From Rutpela maculata (lineage: Eukaryota > Arthropoda > Insecta > Coleoptera > Cerambycidae), in contig OW386293.2 of NCBI GenBank assembly GCA_936432065.2, positions 26,858,234 to 26,922,233 of the forward strand: a DNA stretch of 64,000 nt. The letters run 5' to 3'. The position numbers and the translations under genes were made by a program. The notes beneath the pieces are model-generated. The model did no database searches, was not told the origin of the DNA, and was given only the letters and a program-made list of their open reading frames with translations. Below are positions 23,223 through 35,309 of this stretch, one piece after another (the stretch's first letter is position 1; every line of letters starts with the position of its first letter).

Positions 23223-24612
23223 AATGCATACAAGTAAACGAATTTGTGTTTGAACATTCGAAAAGTATACATTTTTTCCGAAATAGTGATATTTTATTTT
23301 TGCCAATGGGTCAATGTCTCGGCAAGTTACAGCCTCCAATATATAAATTTATCAAGAAAATCATCGAGCAAGAAAATTAAAATGATTTGATATGTACTTT
23401 GTTTTGAATCCACGTTACTACAACTTAATAAACCATAATAATCATGAAGTGTACATGCTTTTTAACTGTTCTCAATGAAGAAAGAATTTTTTTGAAGGGC
23501 TTTTATTTTTTCTATATTTTTTACTGCGATGATTGAGTTCGGGGGTGATAATATATATAAGTATATTTTTCCAATCCATCCTTTGCTTGTATTGTTTAAA
23601 AGAAAAAAGCATCAGAAAGCTACAATTTCCATCTTTTAAATGAACCAACACTCATATATATTGAACAAATTCTGATTTAGTGACATGTAATTCAGTGCGT
23701 CGGTGTCACAGTCGTGCGTTTTCAAGCGCATGTATCTCGCTCCGTGTTATAATGTTACACTTGACTATTTTTGTCCGGGAAAATCGTGGCTTTAACGATA
23801 AATTTTGTTAGGACATTTTTTATTCATAAATACGTGATCTATCCAACTGTATTTTTTATTTTTTCCTAGCTTGACTTAATTTCAAAATTTTGAAAAAGTA
23901 GATGAAAAAAATTTTGTTTTCACTTTTTTTTTATATTCTGCATCCGAGCGAAATGTAAACTTTTCAGGATATTATTCTAAACACTTCCACGAACTTAATA
24001 AAAAAATTGCAAATTTTTTTGGGTAAATACTTTCATGGGCAGTAACCTTCACTAAAGTTTATTCAAATACAGACACATATTAAATACACTTCAGAAATGA
24101 CGTATTATGGAAATCTCATAACTTTTGATACAGAAACCATAGTTTAATGAATAAAGAATACTAATTATATTATGCCCAGGCATTAGACCAGTAAGTTATT
24201 ATCTTCTTTATCAGACAGAAGTTCAGTGGCTCCTTAGAATTCATGTATGATAGTCCTTGACAGTCTAGATATATGGCAAAGCATTATAATCCAGATCTTC
24301 ATTTACATTTAATGGTATAGTGAGATTTACAATAATCAAATCAAATAGGGAAAATCAGACGGGAAACTGATAAAGTTTTGAAACTTGGCAAAGATGTTCA
24401 TTAAGGTTTACTATTAAACATACTAAAAGTCCTGAACTCAACTTGTTGCGCTCATATTGAAAAAACAGCTCTGAATAAGTTTTTGCTTATTAGAGAGATC
24501 GAAATTATGTTTGTATAAAATATGAAGATTATAAAGCTTACAAAATTCTCTACAAAAAATGTAACATGCATTTTTTTCGTATCTGTTATTATACTCTTTG
24601 GAAATACGAAAG

Positions 24613-25182
24613 AAAAACCGCTGCCCAAAGAATCACTACTTCCACATCCAGATTTTCTATCCAAGTCAGTCACAACGAAAACATTTTGAATGTGGAAATA
24701 ATTGTTTACGGAACTTTAATAATATAATATTTGAAATTCTCTACCTCAAGAACCCATAAAACGATACCCCACATCGGTAGTGGAGTGGGGATTGCGATAG
24801 GGAGTGGTGGTTGTGATAGGGGGTGGTAGTGGGGGTGGATGAAGAAAAGAAATATTTTGAAGTTTCTGCTTCTTATACACACACTAAATCACAATTTTTT
24901 TCATCCCCTTTAATAATGGGATGGTGGTGGTAATGCTAATGCTAATGCCAAAAATTTGTTTGAGTCCTTAGCTTCTCTGTTATAACGTTACCAATCAATA
25001 TCTTAAACGGTTCCAGAGTAAACGTGCGCACAAAAAAGTTACAGACAGACGACAGACAGAAATTTTTTTTCGCTCAAACTTAAAATCTCGACATATCATG
25101 GCGTTCTAAGCCTTTTTTGAATACAAATTTTTAAAAAAAATTTTTGTCGTTAGTATACTTCCAATGGATGTGGAAGTAAAAG
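24613..25182 (+). mobile_element. HINE/DINE-1-like element, copy B
   Basis: Same family as 22451-23222: AAAAACCGCTGCCCAAAG start, CTACTTCCACATCCAG motif, G/T-rich centre, TCTTAAACGGTTCCAGAGTA, a short GACA run, and the 3' palindrome around CCAATGGATGTGGAAGT. It is shorter internally than copy A. Confidence 0.75.
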
Positions 25183-25450
25183 GTTGTATATTGCATTTCT
25201 TCGACACATTTAAAAAATTGTAAATATCGCTCGTAGAGAAAAAAAAAATTGATATCAATGTGTTAGTTATAGAATTCGCAACAACTTTCATAATGTCCGC
25301 CATGGGCCCATCTTTCTGTCAGTTCGTCTGCCCGTCTGCCTCTCCATCCGTCACGTGTTTTTTAAGCTAAATAATTTAAGAGAGAAAAATCCGGTTTTAT
25401 TTAAATTTGGAGAATATATTAGTGTTAGATATAGTACGGCAGCCCGTTAC
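25183..25450 (+). mobile_element. 5' part of a tRNA-like repeat element (family of 38310-38895)
   Basis: It matches the 38.3-kb copy through AAATATCGCTCGTAGAGA, the ATATCA-TGTGTTAG-TAGAATTC stretch, the CCGTCTGCC/CCGTCAC block and AAAATCCGG-TTTATTTAAATTTGG. It begins directly after HINE copy B and stops before the tRNA-like box region. Confidence 0.6.
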
Positions 25451-25779
25451 CAAGATTTTCGAGTTACTTTAGCCAAGATCAGTCCACCGTTTCTCATCAG
25501 TTCTGGAAAAGCTGAGAAGAAAAGTTCAGGGTGTCCTAAAGGGTTCAAATCGGGCTTTGAATATGTAAAGAAGACGAAAAAAATAAGAACTGAAATTTTT
25601 CCCAGTTCACATTTGAAAAAAATTATTTCAGCCGCGACAAAAAAAAGCAAATTAAGGCTGTTTGTAGGCACAAGCTCTCAAAGAATTTATTTAAATGGAA
25701 TTGGAATTGGATTTCAAGGTTCTAGATATACAGTAATGATAAAAGAAGGATGAAAATTGCCAGGTTTATTATTGTAGTT
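25451..25779. other. Unassigned stretch with a chimeric open frame
   Basis: An open frame (25355-25753, 132 codons) starts inside the repeat above and continues through Lys/Arg/Ser-rich sequence with no recognised domain. Because its first third is repeat DNA, I do not call it a gene. Confidence 0.3.
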
Positions 25780-27197
25780 TCAAACATTAAATACATCGTC
25801 ATCTGATGAGCCTTCACTGTCATTGTCTGATTCGTCTCCACGTCCTTCGTAGTCCACGTCTTCTTCTTGTTCCTCTTCTTCTTGTTCTCCTTCTTCTTTT
25901 TCTTCTTCTAAAATAAATGGGTCTAAAATAAATAAGAAAATCAACCTTAATGACATGGCGTCAAGCGTTAGAGAGCATATAATTGAGCGACGCTTACCTG
26001 TAGAAAGTCCTGGTATAAAGTCATCTTAGATCAGCACAAAAGGGAAGTTGGTCACCCTCGAACCATTTGAATGCCAATCTTCCAACTTCCTCGGCCCAGC
26101 TAGCATTTGTCGGTATCAGGTTGCTCGGTCGACGTAGATGAGCTCCTGCCCATATCTGAGCAATGTATCTAGAGCGCACTAGATGCTGTCGGAGCTCTGA
26201 TTTACAAGGTGGCAATGAACATGCGTCATAACTGGTCTTGTCGACGTGGAGGCGGCCATTCATATCTTGGCTGTCGTACGTACGCTGGAATATTCGCATT
26301 CTCGCTTCATTAACATCACCGATCTTTAGTCCTTTATAAAGATGGCATACATAATTTCCGAGTACTGGAAAAGCTTCTTCGTTTGAGCTTTCTCCGAGGG
26401 CAGCAAAGGCTTTTTGAAATTCTTCTGATTTCTGCCTTGAATGGTCGGACTTTGCCATTTCGATAAAAAGCTAGATTCTGATCACAGCATGTGAACGCAT
26501 GAAACGCTGCTAGAGAGCGAGCTAAGAGAAGCGTCATAGTTTTAAATAAAGCTGTTACATCTATCCATCTTCTGTACTTTCCAACACCAACGCCTAGCCA
26601 TACATGGGAATTGTAATTCTGTAAAAACTGTATGTTGCTCAACAATAATACTAGAACATCTGTGTCATTACATCGTACGGAAATATTTGATCTTCCTGCA
26701 ATTTGACAGGCATGGAAAATCATCTTCTTATCTGCCTCCTCATGTTGTGCACAATCTACAGCCTCTTCAACCGTTCTAACAATTTGGCCGTCAACAACAG
26801 AAAATTTGTAACTGGTGTCGTGATTTACATAAATAGTTTTTCCACCTATTAGACTAGGGTCTTCATATCGCCATTGATTAATAAGGAAGTCGACGAAAGC
26901 TATTTTGAAGTTTATATATTTCAGCTCTTTGTGGAAATTACTGACGCGATGATTAGGTTGTGTAATGTGAAAAGCTGCCCCTCTGACATACACGTATCTC
27001 ATGTTCTACATCTTTGATTGACGGTTTGAAATAAGGTCAAATACTAGATGAATTTCTTGTGCTTCATAACTATCTAAGAAATATCGCCGTATGTGAATAT
27101 TGATTTCTACCAAAATTATTAAATTTTTATATCGATTTCGCGCAGCTACGGCCAACGGAAAACGGCAGTTCGCATTTTTTTTTATCGTTTTATACAC
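25780..27197 (-). pseudogene. Uncharacterised arthropod multi-copy protein (HEEAD / DTDVL / FHAFTGCD family), frameshifted
   Basis: Minus-strand reading: EIHLVFDLISNRQ, a TAG at 27006-27008, RYVYVRGAAFHI, NFHKELKYINFKIAFVDFLI, then the acidic motifs AQHEEADKKMIFHACQI and CNDTDVLVLLL, GVGVGKYRRWIDV and FHAFTCCDQNLAFYRNGK (usually TGCD). A frameshift near 26430 leads into EEFQKAFAALG, VNEARMRIFQRTY, DACSLPPCKSELRQHLVRSR, FKWFEGDQLP. A second one-base shift near 26024 precedes FIPGL. A GT-AG intron of about 75 bases (25923-25997) is followed by a last exon rich in Glu and Asp that ends DDDVFNV and TGA. The family is common in arthropod genomes without an assigned function. The E-A-D and D-T-D motifs recall PIN/XPG-type nuclease acids; that is my inference. 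The N-terminal exons are not found. Confidence 0.75.
25923..25997 (-). other. Predicted GT-AG intron of the pseudogene
   Basis: On the minus strand the donor reads CTACAG|GTAAGCG and the acceptor TATTTATTTTAG|ACCC. Joining the flanks keeps an acidic reading frame open to the TGA at 25780-25782. Confidence 0.55.
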
Positions 27198-29085
27198 CCC
27201 ACTCTATAAATAAAAAAGTTTTAGCCGCGCTGCTTTGATAATTTTAGCTTTCAATTTGATACAACTTTGACTGATATTATTGGAACTTAGGCCAATGACG
27301 GCATTTCTCGATTAATTCGTGTCTTGTTCATCATTTTTAACGAGAATTAATCGAGAACTGCCTCGCCGCGGTATAAAAATTACGACATTTTTTTCGACTG
27401 ACGAAAAGTCGTTTGCTAGCCGCCCGTATCGTTTTCCTATATTTTCTCATATGAAAAAATATCTTAGAATTTAATAATCTATAGAGTTTACCTGCGATAG
27501 AGCTCGCTGTTATGATGGGGGTTTTCGGTAACGGGCTGCCGTACTAATAGAGGAAGAACTCCAGCGTTTTTTAAAAAAATCGATCAGTAAATGTAAAGGT
27601 TATGAAACATTTAAAAGAAAAAAATGCATGTGAAAAGTATTGTGACACCTTTGATACGATTCTATAAACACAAAGATACTACATAATATACTGACCAACG
27701 TTCCGACACTCAAGATGGTATCATCGGGAGATCATTAAAATTGCAAATATGGCATTTAAACCTACCTACTCTGGCGCCGAGATAAAATTCTCGAGCCCTG
27801 CTCATAGATCAGAGTATTTGAGTAGACTGCTCAAATATGTTGGTGTTTGTGTAAACTTCTATATTGCATATTTGCAGTGTCACCTCAAAGGTTCCAGGAG
27901 TTAGTTGTGACGAGATATACGGAAAATGTAAAACTGAACGAATTTTTTAAGACGTTCGAGTCATTTAGGACATTTACACGTTCAATAGAAACAATCAATC
28001 GAACATATTTGCCAACTTGTGAAAAAATTTAGAAACATTTTTTAATTTTGATTAATTTGACAGGGCTAACAACACTTCTAATGTATTAGGTCAATAACAA
28101 CACGGTGTATTGGTATCAGGTAATATTGGGTCGACAGTCGCCTATATTAATTCACCTGTGATTGCCGGTGTTTGTAGGAAGTCAGAGAGGCACGCGGACG
28201 CAGTGCAGCGTCGCGACGGCCGCGCTGGCGCCTCCTAGTGCCACCACCCTCACACTTTCTTTCATGATTAACAATTGATTGTTTTTTGTAGAATGCGTTG
28301 GCTTAGGTTGGGGATGATATAATATTTGCAAAATACAAATTATAATGCTAGTCATATTTAAACACATACCTATCTGACTTATAGTTATTATTTTAAAATG
28401 AGCGAAAATTGTAGCCGGGCACAGCCGATTACCGAATACCTATTAGACTCACATTTACACGACCTCAAAATAATTCACTTATATCGTATGCTATTGTTAC
28501 CCTGTTTTTAAAGGAATTAAATAATGTTCACAAGGGAGAAGAGTTTTGTACATATTTTGTCTAATAAGTTTCTCAGTGGGGGCTTCGGTAAGTAAATTAT
28601 ACTGTTGTATTTTATTTGTCTCCAAAAAAATTATATAATGAAAGAACAATTATATAAGATGAATAAGAGGGCACCAAATGATTTTCTCTACTCAATATAT
28701 GCCCTAGAGCCTAGAGCCAAAAGATATGAGTTACATACAGTAATAATTCAGTTTAGTAACTTACTGGTCAACAAAATATTTATAATTGTTATTATTATTA
28801 TGAGTGCACTCAAAAGAATTCGCTCTTGCCAGAGGTACAAATAAATTTCTAGAGTCTTAAATAGTTATATAATAGGGACACAAATAATATACTAGATGGT
28901 TTTATGTAACATATTTATAATTTGTTAATACCAAATCAGATTATAGTTAACATTGATCACTCAAAAACTATGTTAATACTACTATATGCCGAATAAATAC
29001 AACGAAATGGCGTTTAATTAATAAATACTACTATATGGTAAATACAAAAAACAACGAATAAAAAATAACTAGTGGAAGCATTTTA
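27198..29085. other. No gene recognised; one hairpin and one repeat scrap
   Basis: A hairpin (TCTCGATTAATTCG and its complement) spans 27306-27357. 27540-27625 resembles the AAATCGATCAGTAAAT part of the tRNA-like element. A short GC-rich patch lies at 28180-28250. Confidence 0.45.
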
Positions 29086-29890
29086 TAATCTTCGCCGATT
29101 TACTGAGCATTTTATATAATTGTTACAAATTCTATACGATACTCTTCGCAGGTTTCTGGTAAATAATGTTAGTTTTTGGATATTCTGAAATTTTGTGATA
29201 CCAATTTTCTTGTGAAAAAAAATTTATATAAAAAAAAATAAAAAAAAAAACAACCACCCTCTCTCAGGGATTCGAACACACGACCTTTGGATTGCAGGGC
29301 AAGCAAGCAAAGCAAGCAAGCAAGCAAGAAAAATTTATTTAAATTTTACAAGAATGCGCCTTACCCGAATCTGGCCCGGAGCCAACCAGACAAACGCGGC
29401 GTGTAGCTTCGTGGCGAATGTAGGGTTGGAAGGGGCAGGTCCGGTTTGGCTAAATGATGATTGATAAAACAATGTTAAAACTCCTATCCGCTAGGGATTG
29501 CAATTTACCGGAAGTTTTAATAACCGGTAAATCGGTAAATAAAAATGTAAATAACCGGTTAACCGGTATTTTCCGGTAATTTTTAGAATGGATGATTAGG
29601 GTGGCGAAAATGGCAATTGTCCTTTTCCATGTACAGAATTATCTAAATTTAACAAAAAACATTTTTTTATGCGTATGTTTAATATAATGAACAAACAAAA
29701 GGTTTTTTATCAACAGTAAGATCACAAGAGCTTTTTATTATCGGATAAATTTCTCTTTGTAACGAAATAATTTTGCCAAATCAGTGATTTTATAAGAAAA
29801 ACTGACATGAGACCGGAGGTCGAGCGATTTTGTCAAATGTGAGTTTTTCGAGCAAAATTACTGATTGGCAAAATTTTGAGTTAAAAAAAA

Positions 29891-30825
29891 GGACCCCGCA
29901 CACCATATAGGGTTATTTCTGCCTCCAGTCAAATTTAATCTAACCCACGTAAAAATGTTCTTTCTCTGAACAAATGTTCAAATGCAGCCAAGTCCGAAAA
30001 GGTCTTCGTTTCGAGATTATGGAGCCCTAAAGATCGTTCCAAATCCAGAATCGCCCAAAGTTACCTTGTCTTAATGACTAAATTCTATTGCTGTTTTCAT
30101 AGAAATCAATAGTAAAACAACGAAATATTAAGTTTTATTTCACACTTTTTTATTTCTTTTTCACTTGTCAATAATGACATTGTTTTGATTCATTGAATTT
30201 CCTACTATCCAAGAACGAGTGTGTTATTTTTTAAAAAATGTCGGCATTTTTTGAGTACGTGGACACGAATTAATTACTGATCGAAATTTAGGTAAGATTA
30301 CCATAGAAAATTCCATAATCATAGTTCAAATAAAAATCAATGGACCTGATTAAATTGCCCATTTAATGGGCATTTAAAATAAAAAACATTATACACTCTG
30401 AAAGTTCAGATAAAAAAAGAACAATACCAATCCTAAGAAGCTCGGAGAACAATAATTCATCATAAGATTTTGAGTCACAGAACTTAACAGAAGTTTTTTA
30501 TTTAAAAAAAAAAAAGTATCACAACTTTATTCTTGAATTGAATAAACTGCACGGTGTCATTAACATGAGTAAGAAATATGGTGTTATTTAAGAATTAATT
30601 ATGCAGTTCTGAATTTCCATAAAATCAAAGCCAACTTTAATTTAATTTTTTCAATTTTAAAACGTATTTGGAACGATCTTTAGGGCTTCATATCTCGAAA
30701 CGAAGACCTTTTCGGACCTGGCTGCATTTGAACATTTGTTCAGGGGGTTCAAGAAAACATTTTTACGTGGATTAAGTTAAATTTGACTGGAGGCAGAAAT
30801 CCCCCTATATGGTGTGCGGAGCCCC
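29891..30825. mobile_element. MITE with GGACCCCGCACACC ends nested in the hAT element
   Basis: Inverted arms of about 165 bases (29891-30062 and 30660-30825) share CACCATATAGGG, TGGAGGCAGAAAT-type, AAATGTTC and CGTTTCGAGAT-type blocks. There is no coding sequence. The end sequence matches the arm at 9463, so the two are related at least at their termini. Confidence 0.75.
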
Positions 30826-31536
30826 TTATCCATAAAAGAAAAGCTCGAATGTTTTTTGGCAAGATAAATTAACGACAGAATATGTGAACGAACAACAAAA
30901 ATAATTTATTAAAAATAATTCTAATTTTCCCAAAACGACTCATATTGTACAGTATAGTTTCAACAATACTTAAAAATTATAGCTGACAGTACAGATTTCA
31001 AAGTGACGTGCGACTACTACATGCACTCTGCTTTTGAGGAACAGGCATTTTTATCGGTGATTAAAAACGATGCATCTTTTTTATCGCTGTCAAAGTGACA
31101 AAAATGTGACTGTCAAACAGACTTTTTTATATGGGAGTTAATTTATCAAAAGGAAAAAAATATAAATGAAACAAATTTAAATTATTCTGTAAATAACAAA
31201 AATATCCACTTAAATAACAAAAATTATAAACATAAACTCAAATATGGCATTTACTGAATACCTAATCTAAAAATACAATATATTTTTAAAAATAGCCTGT
31301 TAAAAGGATTAGTTTTTCAAAGCTATATCTGTTAGTCGTCTGATATTTGTGCATAGAATACCCCAGCTGAAGATGCCCTTCTTCAATCGGTGGGTCAATA
31401 AGTTAATAAGAATTGGTAATAACATAATTCTAAATGTATTCCAAGATATTTGCGGTAGTGAAATATTCAATTTTCTGTCGTAAGATATTGTCAATGTCTC
31501 TCTTGTATTTCTTAGGGCTTGATGTTTGGAGCTTAC

Positions 31537-32216
31537 TTTTACTTCCACATCCAGTGGAAGTATAGTAACGACAAAAAAATTTTTAAAAATTTTTATTGTC
31601 CAAATAGGCTTAGAATGTCATGAAACGTCGAGATTTTAAGTTTGAGCGAAAAAAAAAATTTCTGTCTGTCGGTCTGTCGGTCTGTCGGTCTGTAACTTTT
31701 TTTGTGCGCACGTTTACTCTGGAACCGTTTAAGATATTGACTTGAAATTTGGTACACGTATGTATTTTAACGTGATCTGGAACTAGATTATATTTTCATC
31801 TTGTTCCATCGAAGGGTTGGGGGTAAATTGGGGTAAATTTGGGGTAAATAGGTAAATTAAGCAGGTAAGAGTCCAGAAAATTGGTATTTAGTATATTAAA
31901 GAGAAGCTAAGGTCTCAAAAAAATTTTTGGCATTAGCCACCCCCATTACCACCCCCACCCCATTATTAAAGGGGATGAAAAAAAAATGTGATTTAGTGTG
32001 TGTACAAGAACCAGAAACTTCAAAATATTTTTTTACTTCATCCACCCCCACTACCACCCCCTATCACCACCCCACCTCACTACCGATGTGGGGTATCGTT
32101 TTATAGGTTTTTGGGGTAGAGGATTTTAAATATTATATTATTAAAGTTCCATAAGCAATTATTTCCACGTACTAAATTTGGATGTGGAAGTAGTGATTCC
32201 TTGGGCAGCGGTTTTT
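31537..32216 (-). mobile_element. HINE/DINE-1-like element, copy C
   Basis: Minus-orientation copy: the palindrome ACTTCCACATCCAGTGGAAGT at the left, a GTCGGTCT microsatellite near 31670, GGAACCGTTTAAGATATTGA, a CACCCCCA-rich centre, and the end GATTCCTTGGGCAGCGGTTT at the right. It sits inside the hAT element. Confidence 0.8.
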
Positions 32217-33335
32217 ATAATATTATTTATTTATTGTTAAAAGTGCTCGGTGTTGAAACAATCACTCTGTATTTAGTGAATACTAGTCAGTGACATAAAT
32301 AGAAACGTTGAATACGTGACATATCGTAAGTTCAGAATTTACCGAAATAACCGGTAAAAAATTAAAATAACCGGTAATTATCGTTATGTGTTTTTTGTCC
32401 TAATAACCGGTTAACCGGTAATGCAATCCCTACTATCCGCCTGAGGAGGATTTAAAAATTAACAATAAAATTAAAAAACGCTGTGCACATGAACATAAAA
32501 CTAATTCATATAAAACTTAGGTTGTAGCACTGAATAAATTTGGGCTGTTGACTCGGATGAAAATCTAAACGAAAAAACCCGTATGAGAACTGCCGACCTG
32601 GCGGTCTCCCTGATGCCAGGAAAATGTGGTGGAGAAAGGGTAGGGTTTAAAATGTTTGAATTTTTAAAAGGGTCATCGGCCGAAGGAAATTTTTTATAAA
32701 AAAAGAGGACAAAAAGAACAATAAGTATAAAAACGAGAACAAAAATTGAACATAAAGAAAGAGAAAAGAAATGATTGGAAAGATAAAGTTGAGGAAAGAC
32801 CAAAGGTGGGAAAATTGTCGGATGTGGTATAGGAAAATATGGCTTTAGGCAAAGCTTTAGCTATTGGACCATCTCACATTACTAGAAAAATTTTCTGTAA
32901 TGTATATCATTCGAGAATTATATTTCAACGGATTAGATATATTATTATGAAATATGTATATTAGTAAAATGTATAAACAAAAAAAAATAGAGAATAACAG
33001 TTCGCAAGATTTCTATTTAAGTACAAGTGATAAAAATTATATATTTTTAATTTGAATGATTAATAACTTTTTTATTTACTGATTGATTTTTTTTCAAAAC
33101 AATAGCTAACGCCAACTTACTCTCCAAATTTCAGTACAATCGGACTTTTCTTTCTTAAGTTAACGTGCTTACAGGAAACGTGACGGACGGACAGACGAAC
33201 GTTATGAAAGTTGTACAGAATTCGTTCACTAGCATAATGATATGAAATTTTTTTCTCAACGAGCTATATTTACTGTTTTAGAAATGTGCCGATCAAATAC
33301 AATATACTCTTAGTTTTTGCGAAGAGTATAATGAT

Positions 33336-33978
33336 CTTTCCACTAGGTGGTACTTAATACACCTGTGCAGCACCTTGCTTCCTACAGAATATACTCGTAC
33401 GAGCCCCCTCGGTTTCGCAGTGAAACGTGATTTTATTCTACTCTATAGAAAAATATGGGGCCACCGCGTTGAACCTTAGAAAACAACTTGATTGTAAATT
33501 ACATAGATCGAGATCCAGTACTTCTCTTTAAACCTATGGTCCAGTACATTCAAACTCTTACATAACATCGATGTCAGCACGGCACAACAATAATAGCAAA
33601 AGGGAGCAAATGAAAAACGCCTAAAAATAAAGATAAAGAAAATAAACGCTCGTGTCTCAAATGGCTATCCAAATTTTGACCAATTTTGACCAATTTTGAC
33701 CAATTTTGACCGATTTTGACCAATTTTGACCAAGGCGGTGTCGTAAACTAAGATAGATGTATCCATTTATCCATATATTCAACAATGGACGACGTCTTGT
33801 TGAACTAACGTGTGAAACTATCCGTATAAATATGCAAATTATCAAAATAATCTCTCCCAATACACACGTCAGCTGGCCATATTTTCACAATATAAAGCTT
33901 TCTACTTGTCGTTTTCCTCCCACTTAGCTTTAAACGTACCAACATGAAAACCTTGTATACAGTGTGTTTCACTTCTCA
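33336..33978. other. No gene recognised; short tandem array inside
   Basis: Apart from the 10-bp array at 33671-33734 nothing is readable. Confidence 0.4.
33671..33734. repeat. 10-bp tandem array (CAATTTTGAC), six copies
   Basis: Six consecutive 10-base units, one with a CG instead of CA at its start. It gives a repeating open frame that is not a gene. Confidence 0.95.
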
Positions 33979-34972
33979 GACACCCCCGTGTCTTTTTTAT
34001 TTGTCACTGAATTCATTTCAAATTTTTATCAGCCATACAACTCCGTAAGACGACTTTATTCAATACATAAATACCGCCTAGATCTAAAACGCCGGCCTAC
34101 TGCGATAAAAATAAAATCGCAATTTTCGAGAAATCAGTAGGTTTAGAGATAGACAAAAATTTTGTTAATGGAAATTGTTCGGAATCACTTGATATGCTCC
34201 CTGTAAAATTTTGTGAAAATCGGAATATAAAAAAAAATTGTGTCACTTTTTTGTGAAGACACCCCTGTATCTTTTTTATTTGTGTCCGAATTCATTTCAA
34301 ATTTTTATCAGCCATACAACTCAATAAGACGACTTTATTCGACACATAAATACCGCCTAAATCTAAAACGCCGGCCTACTGCGATAAAAATAAAATCGCA
34401 ATTTTCGAGAAATCATAGTAGGCTTAGAGATAGACAAAAATTTGTTAATGAAAATTGTTCGGAATCACTTGATATCCCCCCCACCCTGTAAAATTTTGTG
34501 AAAATCGGAATATTTTCAAAAAAAAAAATTTATTTCACTTCTCGTAAAGACACACTGTATCTTTTTAATTTGAGGCCGAATTTATTTCAAATTTTTATCA
34601 GAACTCCATGGGAAGATTTTATCTAACACATAAAGAGAATTTTTTACAGCAAATGAATGCACATTATTTATTATTTAACTACACGTGTATGCAAAATTTC
34701 AACTGGATTAGATAAGGGAAGTGGGTTTTGATACATACATACAGATTTCCAAGTATTATAAAACCATCGAAAGAAAGAACATTTAAGTTGATGTGTAATA
34801 ATAAAAAGTGGCCCTTTTAGCGTTTTATTGAATACCGATTTTTGTTCACAACTTTCATTTGTTGGAGAAAGCTCTCTTTAGATATTAGATAAAATCGCCT
34901 TATGGAGTTGTGTAGCTGATAAAAATTTGAAATGAATTCGGGCACAAACAAATAAGATGCAGGGGAACACTA
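33979..34972. repeat. Head-to-tail copies of a GACACCCCTGTATC-ended element plus an inverted end
   Basis: Starts at 33979, 34259 and 34549 (periods 280 and 290) share ATTCATTTCAAATTTTTATC, ACGCCGGCCTACTGCG and ATTTTGTGAAAATCGGAATA. The third unit is truncated. A reverse-orientation end lies at 34872-34972. The layout suggests a TIR element whose left part was tandemly duplicated. Confidence 0.65.
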
Positions 34973-35309
34973 TTTTAATTTCAAATCGTCTGAACATGGT
35001 CAAGCAATATGTTTTAAACGTCACATTTCATCCCAAAAATGTAAAAAACCTAAAATTACCAATAGAGAGTTAACGATGGGAACGTACTCCGAGAATGTTT
35101 TTTAAATATTATGGACGATTTGATACCATAAAATAATGATGCAGATAAGGTAAGCACTTACCATATTGTACTGTAATAAATAATAGAATATTTTTCATTA
35201 AACCAACTGTTGTAAACAAAGTATATTCTATCTATTAAATAAGAGATCGTCAGAATATGACAATATTTCGTCTATTCAACTAAAAAATGTATATTAACCT
35301 GTTAGCTTA
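34973..35309. other. No gene recognised
   Basis: AT-rich sequence between two repeats. Confidence 0.35.

Larger units (their letters stand above)
21780..24030. mobile_element. Long inverted repeat (arms about 270 bp) with a HINE inside
   Basis: The left arm 21780-22055 matches the reverse complement of 23765-24030, including AGGATATTATTC, CTCGGATGCAGAA and GGACATTTTTTATTC-type blocks. The 1.7-kb interior contains the HINE at 22451-23222 and no recognisable coding DNA. The arms are clearly diverged. Confidence 0.7.
29492..32432. mobile_element. Non-autonomous hAT element with an exact 8-bp target duplication
   Basis: Ends read TAGGGATTGC and GCAATCCCTA, bordered by CTATCCGC on both sides (29484-29491 and 32433-32440), the 8-bp duplication of the hAT superfamily. 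Subterminal zones carry repeated ACCGGTTA/TAACCGGT motifs, likely transposase binding sites. No transposase is found in the 2.94 kb; the interior holds a MITE (29891-30825) and a HINE (31537-32216). The related repeat near 63271 has a single CTATCCGC and serves as an empty site. Confidence 0.9.
29303..32837 (-). mobile_element. Short retroposon with a simple-repeat 3' tail, split by a hAT element
   Basis: On the minus strand it ends in AATAAATTTTT plus CTTGC repeats (plus-strand GCAAGCAAGC at 29302-29330), the structure of a LINE-type 3' tail. Without the hAT element it is about 0.6 kb. The 3' part resembles 63076-63291 (CAGGTCCGGTT, CTATCCGCC and AATTTATTT blocks). No RT is readable, so it is either a short 5'-truncated LINE end or a SINE-like retroposon. 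Confidence 0.55.
29090..33335 (-). mobile_element. tRNA-like repeat element, minus orientation, split by a nested retroposon
   Basis: The 3' part (29090-29302) and the 5' part (about 32838-33335) match the intact copy at 38310-38895 in reverse. Shared blocks include ATACTCTTCGCA ends, the B-box region (GGATTCGAAC at 29270), ACTTGTACTTAAATAGAAATC (minus strand, near 33010), the GGACGGACAGACGAAC block and AAATTTCATATCAT. The A-box side is still readable at about 32850-32880 (minus strand GATGGTCCAATAGCTAAAG). The insertion between the halves lies at the anticodon-equivalent position. Confidence 0.7.

Noticed and set aside
25355..25753. 132-codon plus-strand frame
   Set aside because: The first third is repeat-element DNA and the remainder has no recognised domain; not supported as a gene.
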